Source: an uncultured Oscillospiraceae bacterium (GTDB lineage Bacteria; Bacillota; Clostridia; Oscillospirales; Ruminococcaceae). From it: a stretch of 64,000 nucleotides of DNA. The notes beneath the pieces are model-generated. The model saw nothing but the letters and a program-made list of their open reading frames with translations, made no database searches and had not been told where the DNA came from. Both the position numbers and the translations under genes were made by a program. The stretch's first letter is position 1, and every line of letters begins with the position of its first letter. Where the stretch lies: the NCBI GenBank assembly GCA_934462925.1, contig CAKSIT010000001.1:356169-420168 (forward strand), written 5' to 3'. Positions 26,634 to 35,328 of this stretch are shown here, piece after piece.

Positions 26634-27103
26634 ATGATTTCCGCCGTGCTTGCCTTGCTCGAATCGGACGAGCAGCGCAGCGCTCTTGCGGAGTTTTACG
26701 CCCGCAGCAAAAACCGCCTGTATTACATAGCCCTCTCAAAGCTGCACAATTCGGCGGACGCCGAGGACGCGGTGCAGGAGGTGTCTTTTCGCGGATAGCC
26801 GACAAGCCCGAGAGCTTTTTGATATTCCGCCCGAAAGCAGAGCCGCATACGCGGGCGTAATAGTCAGAAATATTGCGGCGGATATGATTGAGCGCATAAA
26901 CAAAGCCGCCTGCGCCGAGCTTTACGAATCGGAGCTTGAAGATAACGCGTCGCTTGAGGACGCGCTTTTTGACAGGGTATCCCGCGACGAGGCGGTGAAT
27001 TTTATAGACAGCCTGCCCGATTCGCAGAGAAGCGTTATAATGCTCCGCTGCTTGGGGCTTTACTATCGACGAAACAGCGCGGCGGCCGGGCATTACGAAT
27101 TGA
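26634..27103 (+). pseudogene. decayed ECF-type sigma factor gene
   Basis: The first frame starts well (AAAAGGAAG then ATG at 26634) and reads as region 2 of an ECF sigma factor (SKNRLYYIALSKLHN, DAEDAVQEV). It stops at 26796 after a frameshift near 26783-26790. Sigma-like text continues in other frames: RIADKPESF, then after a second shift in the T-run at 26816-26820 DIPPESRAAYAGVIVRN, AADMIERINK and LPDSQRSVIMLRCLG. A third shift near 27055-27062 leads into GFTIDETARRPGITN, the start of region 4, which then ends. At least three shifts plus truncation make this a pseudogene. It lies upstream of no partner anti-sigma gene. Confidence 0.85.
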
Positions 27104-27118
27104 CATAATAACGCGAGT

Positions 27119-27151
27119 GAAAACGGGAAAGACGAAAAGCGCCTTTCCCGT
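27119..27151 (-). terminator. terminator of tRNA-Pro transcript
   Basis: Reading the minus strand, ACGGGAAAG and CTTTCCCGT (9-bp arms at 27123-27151) are followed by TTTTC. Confidence 0.75.
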
Positions 27152-27175
27152 AACTGATGGCGGAAGCATTCCGCT

Positions 27176-27251
27176 TGGTCGGAGTGACAGGATTCGAACC
27201 TGCGGCCTCAACATCCCAAATGTCGCGCGCTGCCAACTGCGCTACACCCCG
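27176..27251 (-). tRNA. tRNA-Pro(TGG)
   Basis: On the minus strand a full cloverleaf is present: acceptor CGGGGTG/CACTCCG (G-U allowed), D-arm with GTAGCGCAGTTGGCAGCGC, anticodon loop TTTGGGA giving UGG, T-arm with GGTTCGAATCC, and an encoded CCA. A strong promoter lies upstream and a terminator downstream. Confidence 0.95.
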
Positions 27252-27281
27252 ATAAGCCTGCGTTATTCGCAGGACTATAAT

Positions 27282-27310
27282 ATTATACCGCAAAAAAGCG
27301 GATTTGTCAA
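27282..27310 (-). promoter_or_regulatory. tRNA-Pro promoter
   Basis: On the minus strand TTGACA (27305-27310) and TATAAT (27282-27287) have a 17-base spacer, both consensus hexamers. Confidence 0.9.
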
Positions 27311-27381
27311 GAGCGCGGGGGCGCGGAAAGGGGGCGGGCGCGTAATTTTCCGCAAAAATTCTTAAATAATGTAAAAAGCCC

Positions 27382-27410
27382 TTGATTTTTTTTGTGAAAT
27401 ATGCGAAAAT
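27382..27410 (+). promoter_or_regulatory. possible promoter for P-type ATPase-like gene
   Basis: TTGATT at 27382-27387 and GAAAAT at 27405-27410, 17-base spacing, 76 bases before the gene start. Confidence 0.5.
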
Positions 27411-27486
27411 ATTAAAGTAGGATTTTATGCGCCGAGCATAGCTTTTGCGCTGTTACATATATTTTTTTTGAGGAGCGTCTGCGGGA

Positions 27487-29943
27487 ATGGCACAGTTTTT
27501 TAATTTCAAGGGCGACTACTTCGGGCTGACCGACGACGAGGTAGAGAACAGAGCCGACCTTTACGGCTACAATATATACACCAAAAACGAGAAGAAGCGC
27601 GACGGCTTTTCCGTGGTGAAAACGGTGCTGTCGCCGAACGTTATACTTATGCTGCTTGCGGGCGTGCTGTGCTTTTTTGGCGGGGGCGTAGGCTCGGGCG
27701 TTGCGATAATCGTTATAGACGCGCTCTACGTAGGGGCTGAGGCGTGGTTTGGCAGAGCCTCTGACGAGCGCCTTGCGGGGCTGCGCGAAAGCACCGAGAT
27801 GAAGTACCGCGTTATCCGCAGCGGAAAGCCCGTGCTTGTGCCGCGCGAGATGATTGTGAACGACGACCTTATCGCCGTGCAGGGCGGCGAGCGCGTTCCT
27901 GCGGACGCGTTCATACTCGAGTCGCGCGACCTTACAGTAGACGAATACGTACTTACGGGCGCGCATGACGCCGTTGCAAAATACGCGGGCGCTATCTCCA
28001 AGGCGGAGCTGCACCCCGATTTCCTCTACAGCGGAACGTCGGTGATGAGCGGTACGGCAATATGCAAGGTGAGCGCTATCGGCGTTGATACTAAGCTCTA
28101 CCAGAAATACGGCGAGCGCCCCGACGACCACGCGTATTACACCTCGCTTGAAAAAACCGTGCGGAGCATTGTGCCGTTCTGCTGCGCGGTGGGCGGGTGT
28201 ATCGCGCTTGCGTCGCTTATAATATGGCTTGTTACGGGCGGCGAGGTCGTGCCGAGCGCCCTGCGCGGCATAACGCTCGGGCTGTGCTTTATTCCCGCGG
28301 GAATGAGTACGGTTATCCGCATGAACTATATGCGCTGCGCGGACGAGCTTCTTTCGGGGAACGCTATGGTGCGCTCGCTGTCGGATATCGAAAAGCTCAA
28401 CAGCTTAAGCGTGCTGTGCGTTGAAAAAGAGGGCGCTGTGTCGCGCACCGCGCCCGAGGTTCGCGGGATTTACGCAGAGAACGAGGAGCTTCTTTTCAAG
28501 ACCGCCGTTCTCGCTATCGAGCAGAACACCGCAGACCCGTGCGAAAAGGCGTTTTTGCTGCGCGCGGCGTTCTTTGACGAAAACATTACCGACATATGCC
28601 GCGCGGGCAAGCAGCTTGAAAAGCTCCCCGACAGCAGCGAGGTGCTGAGCGGCGCGCTGTGGAGCATAGGCGGCGCGAAGCTCTACTGTATAAAGGGAGC
28701 GCCCGAGCGCATACTTACCCTTTGCAGGATGAAGGGCGGGGCGCTTTACGCCGCGCAGAAGAAATACGCGGATTATTACGCGCAGGGCTGCCGCGTTATA
28801 GCGTTCGCCTGCGCGGACGCAAGTCAGGGCGACGTTGACAGCACCGCGGGGTTCTGCTATACCTTTGCGGGGTTCGCCGCGTTCGCAGCGCCGCTTCGCG
28901 ATAACGCCGCAGCCGCAGTCGCGACCTGCCGCCGCGCGGGGGTAAGGGTAGTGATGATGACGGACGACGCTCCCGCCGCAGCCGCTGCCACGGGCAGAAT
29001 GATAGGCCTTGGCGGCACGCCCATAACCTCAAAGCAGGTGGAAGCCGCAATGAACTCCGAGGGCGGCGCAGTCCCCGATTCGGACGTATGCTCAAAGCTC
29101 ACCGCGCGCGAGAAGCTGTGGATAATGTCGCAGCTTAAGGCGCAGGGCGAGGTAACGGCGTTTGCCGCTACGCGCGCGGGCGACGTGGAAATGCTCGAGG
29201 CTGCGGACATAGGCGTTACGATTTCGCAGCACTCCTCGGGTTCTGCGCTCGAGGCTTCGGACATAATAATGAATGACGACGACCTGTCGTCCATAGCGGA
29301 CGCAATTGCAATGGCAAGGCAGGCTCACCGCAATATAAAGCGTGCGGTTTCGGCGATGATTTCGGGCTACACGGCGCTTGTTATCCTTAATATGTTCAAT
29401 CTTTTCGGCGGCGCAAAGCTCATGCTTAACCCCGCGCTTGTGTGCGCAGCCACGCTGCTGCTGATACCAGCGTGCGCGCTGTGCTATCTGGGCTGCCGCA
29501 GCGATATGGGAAAGAGCATGCCGCCGTCCGCATACGTTACAAGCCGCAGGATAAACCTGCCGTTTATCGGCAACGCCGCGCTTATCGGCGTGCTTACGGG
29601 GGCTGTCGCGGTGGCTTCGTATATGTTTATGTACAACGGCGCGAACACGGACTTCGCGAGGAGCTGCGCGCTCATTTCCTTTGCGGTGGCGACGGCGGTG
29701 TTCGGGCTGTCGCAGCTGTCGCGCACAAACCCGCTTGGGGCGCTTGTTTCCACTGGGAAGACCGCGGCGCTGCCGCTTGCGGGCATAATCGTGCTGAGCC
29801 TTGTTATGGTGTACGTCCCGGGGCTTAACGCGGCGTTCGGGCTTACGGCGGTTGACGCTCTGGCGGTGTTCATTTCGGTGGTGACGGGTCTGCTGCCGCC
29901 GCTTGTATATTTCTTTGTAAGGCACTTTATTTCGTTCAGGTAA
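27487..29943 (+). CDS. P-type ATPase-like membrane protein lacking catalytic motifs
   Basis: The 818-residue ORF has the full P2-type (calcium-pump-like) architecture: N-terminal cation-ATPase region, TM1-2, actuator domain, TM3-4, phosphorylation/nucleotide domain, and six C-terminal spans. Yet every key motif is changed. The phosphorylation motif DKTGT reads EKEGA at residues 313-317, so the acceptor Asp is absent. The actuator TGES reads TGAH at 157-160, the TGD loop reads TDD at 492-494, and the hinge TGDGxND is replaced by a T-R-A-G-D stretch near 562. The TM4 PEGL reads PAGM. It should not pump by the normal cycle. The frame is intact and it is followed after 12 bases by the DUF368 gene, so the two are probably co-expressed. 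Confidence 0.9.
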   Translation: MAQFFNFKGDYFGLTDDEVENRADLYGYNIYTKNEKKRDGFSVVKTVLSPNVILMLLAGVLCFFGGGVGSGVAIIVIDALYVGAEAWFGRASDERLAGLRESTEMKYRVIRSGKPVLVPREMIVNDDLIAVQGGERVPADAFILESRDLTVDEYVLTGAHDAVAKYAGAISKAELHPDFLYSGTSVMSGTAICKVSAIGVDTKLYQKYGERPDDHAYYTSLEKTVRSIVPFCCAVGGCIALASLIIWLVTGGEVVPSALRGITLGLCFIPAGMSTVIRMNYMRCADELLSGNAMVRSLSDIEKLNSLSVLCVEKEGAVSRTAPEVRGIYAENEELLFKTAVLAIEQNTADPCEKAFLLRAAFFDENITDICRAGKQLEKLPDSSEVLSGALWSIGGAKLYCIKGAPERILTLCRMKGGALYAAQKKYADYYAQGCRVIAFACADASQGDVDSTAGFCYTFAGFAAFAAPLRDNAAAAVATCRRAGVRVVMMTDDAPAAAAATGRMIGLGGTPITSKQVEAAMNSEGGAVPDSDVCSKLTAREKLWIMSQLKAQGEVTAFAATRAGDVEMLEAADIGVTISQHSSGSALEASDIIMNDDDLSSIADAIAMARQAHRNIKRAVSAMISGYTALVILNMFNLFGGAKLMLNPALVCAATLLLIPACALCYLGCRSDMGKSMPPSAYVTSRRINLPFIGNAALIGVLTGAVAVASYMFMYNGANTDFARSCALISFAVATAVFGLSQLSRTNPLGALVSTGKTAALPLAGIIVLSLVMVYVPGLNAAFGLTAVDALAVFISVVTGLLPPLVYFFVRHFISFR

Positions 29944-29955
29944 ATCGGAGGTACT

Positions 29956-30810
29956 ATGAAATTTTTTCTGCGCTGCATAAAGCTCTTTATTTTCGGAATC
30001 ATCTTCGGCATAGCAAACGTTATCCCCGGGGTAAGCGGCGGCACAATGCTTGTTGTATTCGGCATATACGACGAGCTGACGGAAGCTATCTCGGGAATCA
30101 AGGCGATATTCAAGCACCTCGGCTTTCTTATTCCGCTGGGACTTGGCGCTGTGGCGGGCATATTCGGGTTCTCGGTCGTAGTCAAGTGGCTGTTTGAGAA
30201 TTTCGGGCTGCAGACGAATATGTTCTTTATCGGGCTTATCCTCGGCAGCGTTCCGCTTATAGTGAAGATAGGCACGAGCGAGCAGAAGGCGAAGCCCGCG
30301 TGCATAATCCCGTTTCTCATTGCAATGGCGGTCGTTGTGGGCTTAAGCATACTCCAGCGCGCGGACATCGTAAACCTCACGGAGCAGACCGTCGAGGGCT
30401 TCGACATAATATTCACGATAAAGATAATGCTGTGCGCAATGCTTGCGGCGGTTACAATGATAATCCCGGGAGTGAGCGGCTCGTTCGTCATGATGCTTCT
30501 TGGCATTTATCAGACGGTCATAGACTCGATAACGCAGCTTCGCATTATGGTGCTGATACCCTTTGCAATAGGCGCGGCGGCGGGCATTATAGGCGGCGCA
30601 AAGCTCATTTCCGTACTCATAAGCAAGTACAAGCTTACGGTCTACAGCGCCATCATGGGGCTTGTGGTAGGTTCGGTGTACGCCATTCTCCCCGAGGACT
30701 TCGGCTTCACGCTGCAAACGGGCTACGGCTTTGTATGTCTGTTCTTCGGCATAATCGCCGCAGTGTTGATAGAGCGCCTTGGCAGGCTTGGGGAGGAACA
30801 ACAGGCGTAA
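29956..30810 (+). CDS. DUF368 family polyprenyl-phosphate translocase (PopT-like)
   Basis: The 284-residue membrane protein has the DUF368 signature NVIPGVSGGT near residue 21 and a second, related copy MIIPGVSGSF near 170, reflecting the family's internal inverted repeat. About eight to ten hydrophobic spans are visible. DUF368 proteins were shown to recycle undecaprenyl phosphate to the cytoplasmic face for cell-wall synthesis. The ATG follows CGGAGGT. The gene is in one operon with the degenerate P-type ATPase-like gene. Confidence 0.88.
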   Translation: MKFFLRCIKLFIFGIIFGIANVIPGVSGGTMLVVFGIYDELTEAISGIKAIFKHLGFLIPLGLGAVAGIFGFSVVVKWLFENFGLQTNMFFIGLILGSVPLIVKIGTSEQKAKPACIIPFLIAMAVVVGLSILQRADIVNLTEQTVEGFDIIFTIKIMLCAMLAAVTMIIPGVSGSFVMMLLGIYQTVIDSITQLRIMVLIPFAIGAAAGIIGGAKLISVLISKYKLTVYSAIMGLVVGSVYAILPEDFGFTLQTGYGFVCLFFGIIAAVLIERLGRLGEEQQA

Positions 30811-30813
30811 CGC

Positions 30814-31440
30814 ACGCCCTTGCGGGGTATTAGCGCCGCATTCGGCGCGGGGAATTTTTATGCCGCGCTCGGCGGGGGAGCTGCCCGTGTGGGGCAATAG
30901 CGCCGCATTCGGCGCGGGAATTTTTACGTCGCGCTCAGCGGGGGAATGCGCCCGCAGGGCGCGGCGTGCTGTTTTGGCGCTTTCCACGAGGGAATGCACC
31001 CGCAGGGTGCAGCGTGCCGCTTCGGTAAGCAAGAAGCCCCTGCTAGGGGCTAGACGCTTAACTTATTTTCTAGCTTCGCTATCGGCGCTTCATCATTTGG
31101 ACATTCCATGTCCCTGCAATGCGAGGGAACACCCTCTTGGGAGAGGGGGAAGAAGAAAATCCGAACAAAAACGGGGACTTCCCTGTTGCCCTTAGTTGGC
31201 GGCGTCGTGCCGCCTTTTGGGGCAACGCCGCAAACGTCCTGTTTGCGCCCTCTCCCAGTCGGGTTTTCCCTCGCGCTCCTTTTCCCCTCAACCCTCTCCC
31301 CCTTGTCGATTTTTCTTGTGGCTGCGTTGGAATTGCCCTGCGGTTGTTTCAGCGCGGTCGTGGTGGTGGGGTACGCTTTGTAGGTGTGTGGCGCGACAGA
31401 GCAGAGGGCTAAATCCGTGGCGGAGGGCGTTATATACGTG
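30814..31440 (+). repeat. left arm of a large non-coding inverted repeat
   Basis: This arm is a chain of GC-rich palindromes (for example GCGCCG-CATT-CGGCGC at about 30829 and 30901) with two tandem copies of a module containing GGGAATTTTTA, then AT/GC-mixed blocks including CATTCCATGTCCCTGCAATG, CCCTCTTGGGAGAGGG and CTCAACCCTCTCCCCCTTGT. It ends in a block with AGAGGGCTAAATCCGTGGC. Nearly the whole arm recurs inverted at 31796-32360. Open frames in it are artefacts of composition. Confidence 0.85.
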
Positions 31441-31795
31441 TGGGCTTATGTGATTGCAAATTTCTTTTGTTAATTTTATGTACGTTCATCTTTTAGGCAT
31501 AGAGTGTGAAATGGAATGTCCTTGACTTTTTTGCACACACCGACACACCAATAAAAATACACAACAAAACGGCAAATAAATAGCACACAAAGACGCGGAA
31601 ACAACCGCGCCATATTTTTATGCCGGCAAAAGTCACATTAAAAATTTCTCGCACCTTATCATTCACGTATATATCGCCCAAAGCAACGGATTTAGCCCTC
31701 CGCCCTGTCAAGTCACACATCTACAAGGAGTGTCTTACAATCTTGTCCAAAAAGCGACAAAATAAATTTACTGACACATAATTGTTTGCGTATAT

Positions 31796-32360
31796 ACCGC
31801 CCCCTGCCACGGATTTAGCCCTCTGCTCTGTCGCGATGCAGACCTACAAGGAGTGCGTACCCTATTCGACCACGTGTAATCATCAATAGGGCAAATCTCG
31901 TGCGACCACAAGAAAAATCGACAAGGGGGAGAGGGTTGAGGGGAAAGGGAGCGCGAGGGAAAACCCGACTGGGAGAGGGGGAACGTCGATTTTTGTTCGG
32001 ATTTTCTTTTTCCCCCTCTCCCAAGAGGGTGTTCCCTCGCATTGCAGGGACATGGAATGTTCCAAAGATGAAGCGCCGATAGCGCAGCTACTCAATAAAT
32101 TGAGCGCCCCGCCCCTAGCAGGGACTTCCCGCTTCCCAAAGCGGCACGCTGCCCCCTGCGGGTGCAATCCGTGCGGCAAACAAAGCAGCACGCCGCGCCC
32201 TGCGGGCGCATTTCCCCGCTGAGCGCGACGTAAAAATTCCCGTGCCGAAAACGGCGCACCCGTCCCCGCACGGGCAGCTCCCCGCCGCGACGCGGCGAAA
32301 TTCCCGCGCCGAAAGCGGCGCACCCGCCCCCGCAAGGGCAGCCTGCGCCGAAGGCGGCGC
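31796..32360 (-). repeat. right arm of the large non-coding inverted repeat
   Basis: Read on the minus strand this arm follows the left arm block by block: palindromic GCGCCG modules, GGGAATTTTTACGTCGCGCT, the CATTCCATGTCCCTGCAATG block, the CCCTCTCCC blocks, and AGAGGGCTAAATCCGTGGCA at its inner end. Differences are scattered substitutions and short indels, with one replaced stretch (about 31440-31260 counterpart in the left arm has an extra CCGCCTTTTGGGGC insert). Confidence 0.85.
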
Positions 32361-32392
32361 AAAACATTCACATAATTTTCACAAAAAAGCCC

Positions 32393-32423
32393 TTGACTTC
32401 GAGTAACCCGAAGATGTTATACT
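32393..32423 (+). promoter_or_regulatory. MerR-type promoter with 19-bp spacer and dyad
   Basis: TTGACT (32393-32398) and TATACT (32418-32423) are separated by 19 bases. A dyad CTTCG (32397-32401) / CGAAG (32409-32413) sits in the spacer. Overlong spacers with a central dyad are the mark of MerR-family activators, several of which control aldo/keto reductases. Confidence 0.7.
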
Positions 32424-32488
32424 ATAATATAACAAATGCCCCCCGCGCAAAAGGAGTGCGCGCTTCGGGCAGAGGGAGAGGTGAGTTT

Positions 32489-33592
32489 GTGAGATATCGT
32501 GTGAACCGCAGGACGGGCGACAGAATCAGCGAGGTCGGCATGGGCTCTGCGTACCTGTACGAGGCGGGGACGAAAGCCGCCGTTGCTGCGCTCGAGCGCG
32601 CGGTCGAGGGCGGGATAAACTTTTTCGACCTTGCCGCGGGCGACGGCGCGGCGTTCCCGATGTACGGGCAGGCGCTGCACAGCGTGCGCGACAGGGTGCT
32701 GTACCAGATACACTTCGGCGCGGATTATACGTCGGGGAGCTACGGCTGGTCGCTTGACGCGGAAACCATCAAGCGCTCGGTGGCGTGGCAGCTTGAGCAG
32801 CTGAAAACCGACCATATCGACTACGGCTTTATTCATTGTCAGGACGAGCTTTCGGACTGGGAAACCTACCGCAAAAACGGCGTGTACGATTACGTCTGTT
32901 CGCTGAAAAAGCAGGGCGTGGTGCGGCATATCGGGCTTTCTTCCCATACGCCCGCCGTTGCTGTGCGTATAATGGACGAGGCGGACGTCGATATGCTTAT
33001 GTTCTCGGTGAACCCCGCGTACGATTACGGCCACGGCGAGTTCGCCAACGGCAGCGTTGACGAGCGCGCGCAGCTCTACAGCCGCTGCGAGCGCGACGGC
33101 ACGGGCATTTCCGTGATGAAGCCGTTTTCGGGAGGGCAGCTGCTCAACGCGGCTTCTTCGCCGTTCGGAAAGGCGCTTACGGTCTACCAGTGCATTAAGT
33201 ACGCGCTCGATAAGCCGGGCGTGCTTACCGTAGTGCCGGGCGCTGCGGGCGTTTCGCAGGTGGAGGCGCTGCTGCGCTATTTCGACCAGCCCGAGGAGGC
33301 GCTCGACTATTCCGTTATAGGAACGTTCGCGCCCGCCGCCGCGGAGGGTAAATGCGTGTATTGCGGCCATTGCCGCCCGTGTCCCGCAGGTATAGACATA
33401 GGTCTTGTGAATAAGTACTATGACTTAGCGCTTGCAGGGGACGCCATGGCGGCGCAGCATTACCGCACGCTTGAGCGCACCGCGGCGGACTGCATTTCCT
33501 GCGGACATTGCGACGGCAGGTGTCCGTTCCATGCTGAGCAGAGCGCGCGAATGGCGCAGATTAACAAGTATTTTCAGGAGGGACAGCAATGA
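32489..33592 (+). CDS. aldo/keto reductase with C-terminal 4Fe-4S ferredoxin domain
   Basis: The 367-residue product has an AKR TIM-barrel (NFFDLAAG, DYGFIHCQD, HIGLSSHTP, GISVMKPFSGGQLL) followed by two iron-sulfur motifs, CVYCGHCRPCPAG near residue 290 and CISCGHCDGRCPFH near 335. Such fusions pass electrons between a cofactor and a carbonyl substrate; the substrate is unknown. The expected catalytic Asp-Tyr-Lys-His set is only partly recognisable. Start is GTG at 32489 after GGAGAGGTGAG; the frame upstream lies across the promoter. Its stop overlaps the start of the next AKR by four bases. Confidence 0.88.
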   Translation: MRYRVNRRTGDRISEVGMGSAYLYEAGTKAAVAALERAVEGGINFFDLAAGDGAAFPMYGQALHSVRDRVLYQIHFGADYTSGSYGWSLDAETIKRSVAWQLEQLKTDHIDYGFIHCQDELSDWETYRKNGVYDYVCSLKKQGVVRHIGLSSHTPAVAVRIMDEADVDMLMFSVNPAYDYGHGEFANGSVDERAQLYSRCERDGTGISVMKPFSGGQLLNAASSPFGKALTVYQCIKYALDKPGVLTVVPGAAGVSQVEALLRYFDQPEEALDYSVIGTFAPAAAEGKCVYCGHCRPCPAGIDIGLVNKYYDLALAGDAMAAQHYRTLERTAADCISCGHCDGRCPFHAEQSARMAQINKYFQEGQQ

Positions 33593-34710
33593 GCGAGTAT
33601 TTCGGAAAAGATGTTTTTAAGCTTGGCTTCGGACTTATGCGCCTGCCAAAGCTGCCCTCGGGCAAAATAGACGTGGAGCAGACCGCGCAGATGGTAGACC
33701 GCTTTATGGAAGCGGGCGGAACGTACTTCGACACCGCGTTCGTGTACGACAACGGCGAGTCGGAGGAGGTAACGCGCAAGGCTCTTGTTGAGCGCCACCC
33801 GCGCGAGAGCTACACGCTTTGCACCAAGCTTTGCGCGTGGCAGCAGTGCCGCGACGAGGAGAGCGCTAAGCAGCAGTTCTACACAAGCCTTGAAAGAACG
33901 GGCGCAGGGTACTTTGACTTTTACCTGCTGCACGCATTACAGCGCAGCAATTACAAGAAATACGACGAGTACCACATCTGGGACTTTGCAAAGGAGCTTA
34001 AGGCGAAAGGACTTATCAGGCACTACGGCTTTTCGTTCCATGCAGACCCCGCGCTGCTTGAGGAGCTGCTGAACGGCCACCCCGACGTTGATTTCATTCA
34101 GCTGCAAATAAACTACGCCGACTGGAACAACCCGGGCGTTGCTTCCGCGGAGTGCTACCGCATAGCGCGCGAGCATGGCGTGTCCATAACCGTAATGGAA
34201 CCCGTAAAGGGCGGCGCGCTTGCAAACCCGCCCGAGGGCGTGCAGAAGCTGTTCAAAAGCGCAGACCCGAACGCCTCTATGGCGTCGTGGGCTATCCGCT
34301 ACGTAGCTTCTATGGACGGCATTATCACGGTGCTTTCGGGTATGTCCAACATGGAGCAGATGGAGGACAACCTCTCGTACATGAGGAACTTCAAGCCGCT
34401 TACCGCGCAGGAGCAGGAGATAATCACAAAGGTGCAGGCGGAGCTTGTGAAGGACCACTCCATTAAATGCACCCGCTGCCACTACTGCACCGACGGCTGC
34501 CCTATGGGGATTGCGATTCCCGAGATATTCGCCGTGCGCAACAACGAGCTTAAGGCGAAAAGCTGGGACGGCGGCAAGCAGGCGTACGCCATTGCAACGC
34601 AGGGTAAGGGCAAGGCTTCCGCGTGCGTTGAGTGCGGCCAGTGCGAGGCTGCCTGTCCGCAGCACCTGCCCGTAATTTCGCTGCTTAAGGATTGCGTGTG
34701 CATGGAATAA
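33589..34710 (+). CDS. aldo/keto reductase with 4Fe-4S domain, second copy
   Basis: The 373-residue product has LGFGLMRLP, FDTAFVYDNGESE with the AKR Asp/Tyr pair, TKLCAW carrying the catalytic Lys, and DFYLLHAL with the His. It also has HYGFSFH and ITVMEPVKGGAL. The C-terminus carries CTRCHYCTDGCPMG and CVECGQCEAACPQ cluster motifs. It is the better conserved of the tandem pair and is translationally coupled to the first (ATGA). Both probably act on related substrates or as a pair under the MerR-type promoter. Confidence 0.92.
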   Translation: MSEYFGKDVFKLGFGLMRLPKLPSGKIDVEQTAQMVDRFMEAGGTYFDTAFVYDNGESEEVTRKALVERHPRESYTLCTKLCAWQQCRDEESAKQQFYTSLERTGAGYFDFYLLHALQRSNYKKYDEYHIWDFAKELKAKGLIRHYGFSFHADPALLEELLNGHPDVDFIQLQINYADWNNPGVASAECYRIAREHGVSITVMEPVKGGALANPPEGVQKLFKSADPNASMASWAIRYVASMDGIITVLSGMSNMEQMEDNLSYMRNFKPLTAQEQEIITKVQAELVKDHSIKCTRCHYCTDGCPMGIAIPEIFAVRNNELKAKSWDGGKQAYAIATQGKGKASACVECGQCEAACPQHLPVISLLKDCVCME

Positions 34711-34743
34711 CACGCCCGTAGAACATATAAGGAGGAAATACAT

Positions 34744-35328
34744 ATGCTGGAAAACGCATTGACAATGAGAAACGTATCCGCCGGCAGGAAAATCACCTGC
34801 AAAACGCTTGTAAGCGCGGGGCTTATCGCGCTTGCGGTGGTGCTGCCGCAGCTGGTTCACCTTGCGGCGGGGGCTTCGGGCGGCGTTAAGTGGCTGCCTA
34901 TGTACCTGCCCGTGCTTATAGGCGGCTGCCTGCTTGGCGCGCGCTGGGGGCTTGCGGTGGGCGTTCTGTCGCCGCTTGCAAGCTTTGCGGTAACAACTAT
35001 CATGGGGAATCCCATGCCCGCAGCGGCAAGGCTGCCGTTTATGATGGCGGAGCTTGCGGTGTTCGCGCTGGTTGCGGGGCTGTTCACACGTAAGATAGCT
35101 GACAGGGCGCTGTGGGCGTTCCCTGCGGTTATTGCGGCGCAGCTTGCGGGCAGGGCGGTATTTATGGGACTTGTGGCGCTCTTTCAGGGCGTAACGCCGT
35201 TCACCCCCGCAATGATTTGGCAGCAGATTTGCACGGGTCTGTGGGGACTTGCGGCGCAGGCTGCGCTTGTACCCGCTGTAATAATCGCGCTGCGTGCGCT
35301 TTTGCTTAAGGAGCGCGGAAATGACTGA
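34744..35328 (+). CDS. ECF transporter substrate-binding (S) component
   Basis: The 194-residue product has about six hydrophobic spans and small-residue rich helices as in S components of energy-coupling-factor vitamin transporters (LPVLIGGCLLGARWGLAVGVLSPLASF, ARLPFMMAELAVFALVAGL). The vitamin is not evident; no EcfA/EcfT genes are adjacent, so it probably shares a common energising module. The ATG follows GGAGGAAATACAT. The next gene overlaps its end by 8 bases, tying it to DUF1893. Confidence 0.75.
   Translation: MLENALTMRNVSAGRKITCKTLVSAGLIALAVVLPQLVHLAAGASGGVKWLPMYLPVLIGGCLLGARWGLAVGVLSPLASFAVTTIMGNPMPAAARLPFMMAELAVFALVAGLFTRKIADRALWAFPAVIAAQLAGRAVFMGLVALFQGVTPFTPAMIWQQICTGLWGLAAQAALVPAVIIALRALLLKERGND

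Larger units (their letters stand above)
30811..32488. other. 1.68-kb region without genes
   Basis: Between DUF368 and the aldo/keto reductase there is no convincing coding sequence on either strand. The region holds the two inverted arms, a third, partial inverted copy of the terminal block at about 31664-31730, an AT-rich centre (about 31441-31795) and the MerR-type promoter at its right end. Confidence 0.8.

Noticed and set aside
30779..32371. Open frames across the inverted repeat, with Pro/Ser/Arg-rich translations
   Set aside because: They follow the GC-rich palindromes, occur on both strands in the two arms and show no start sites or family features.
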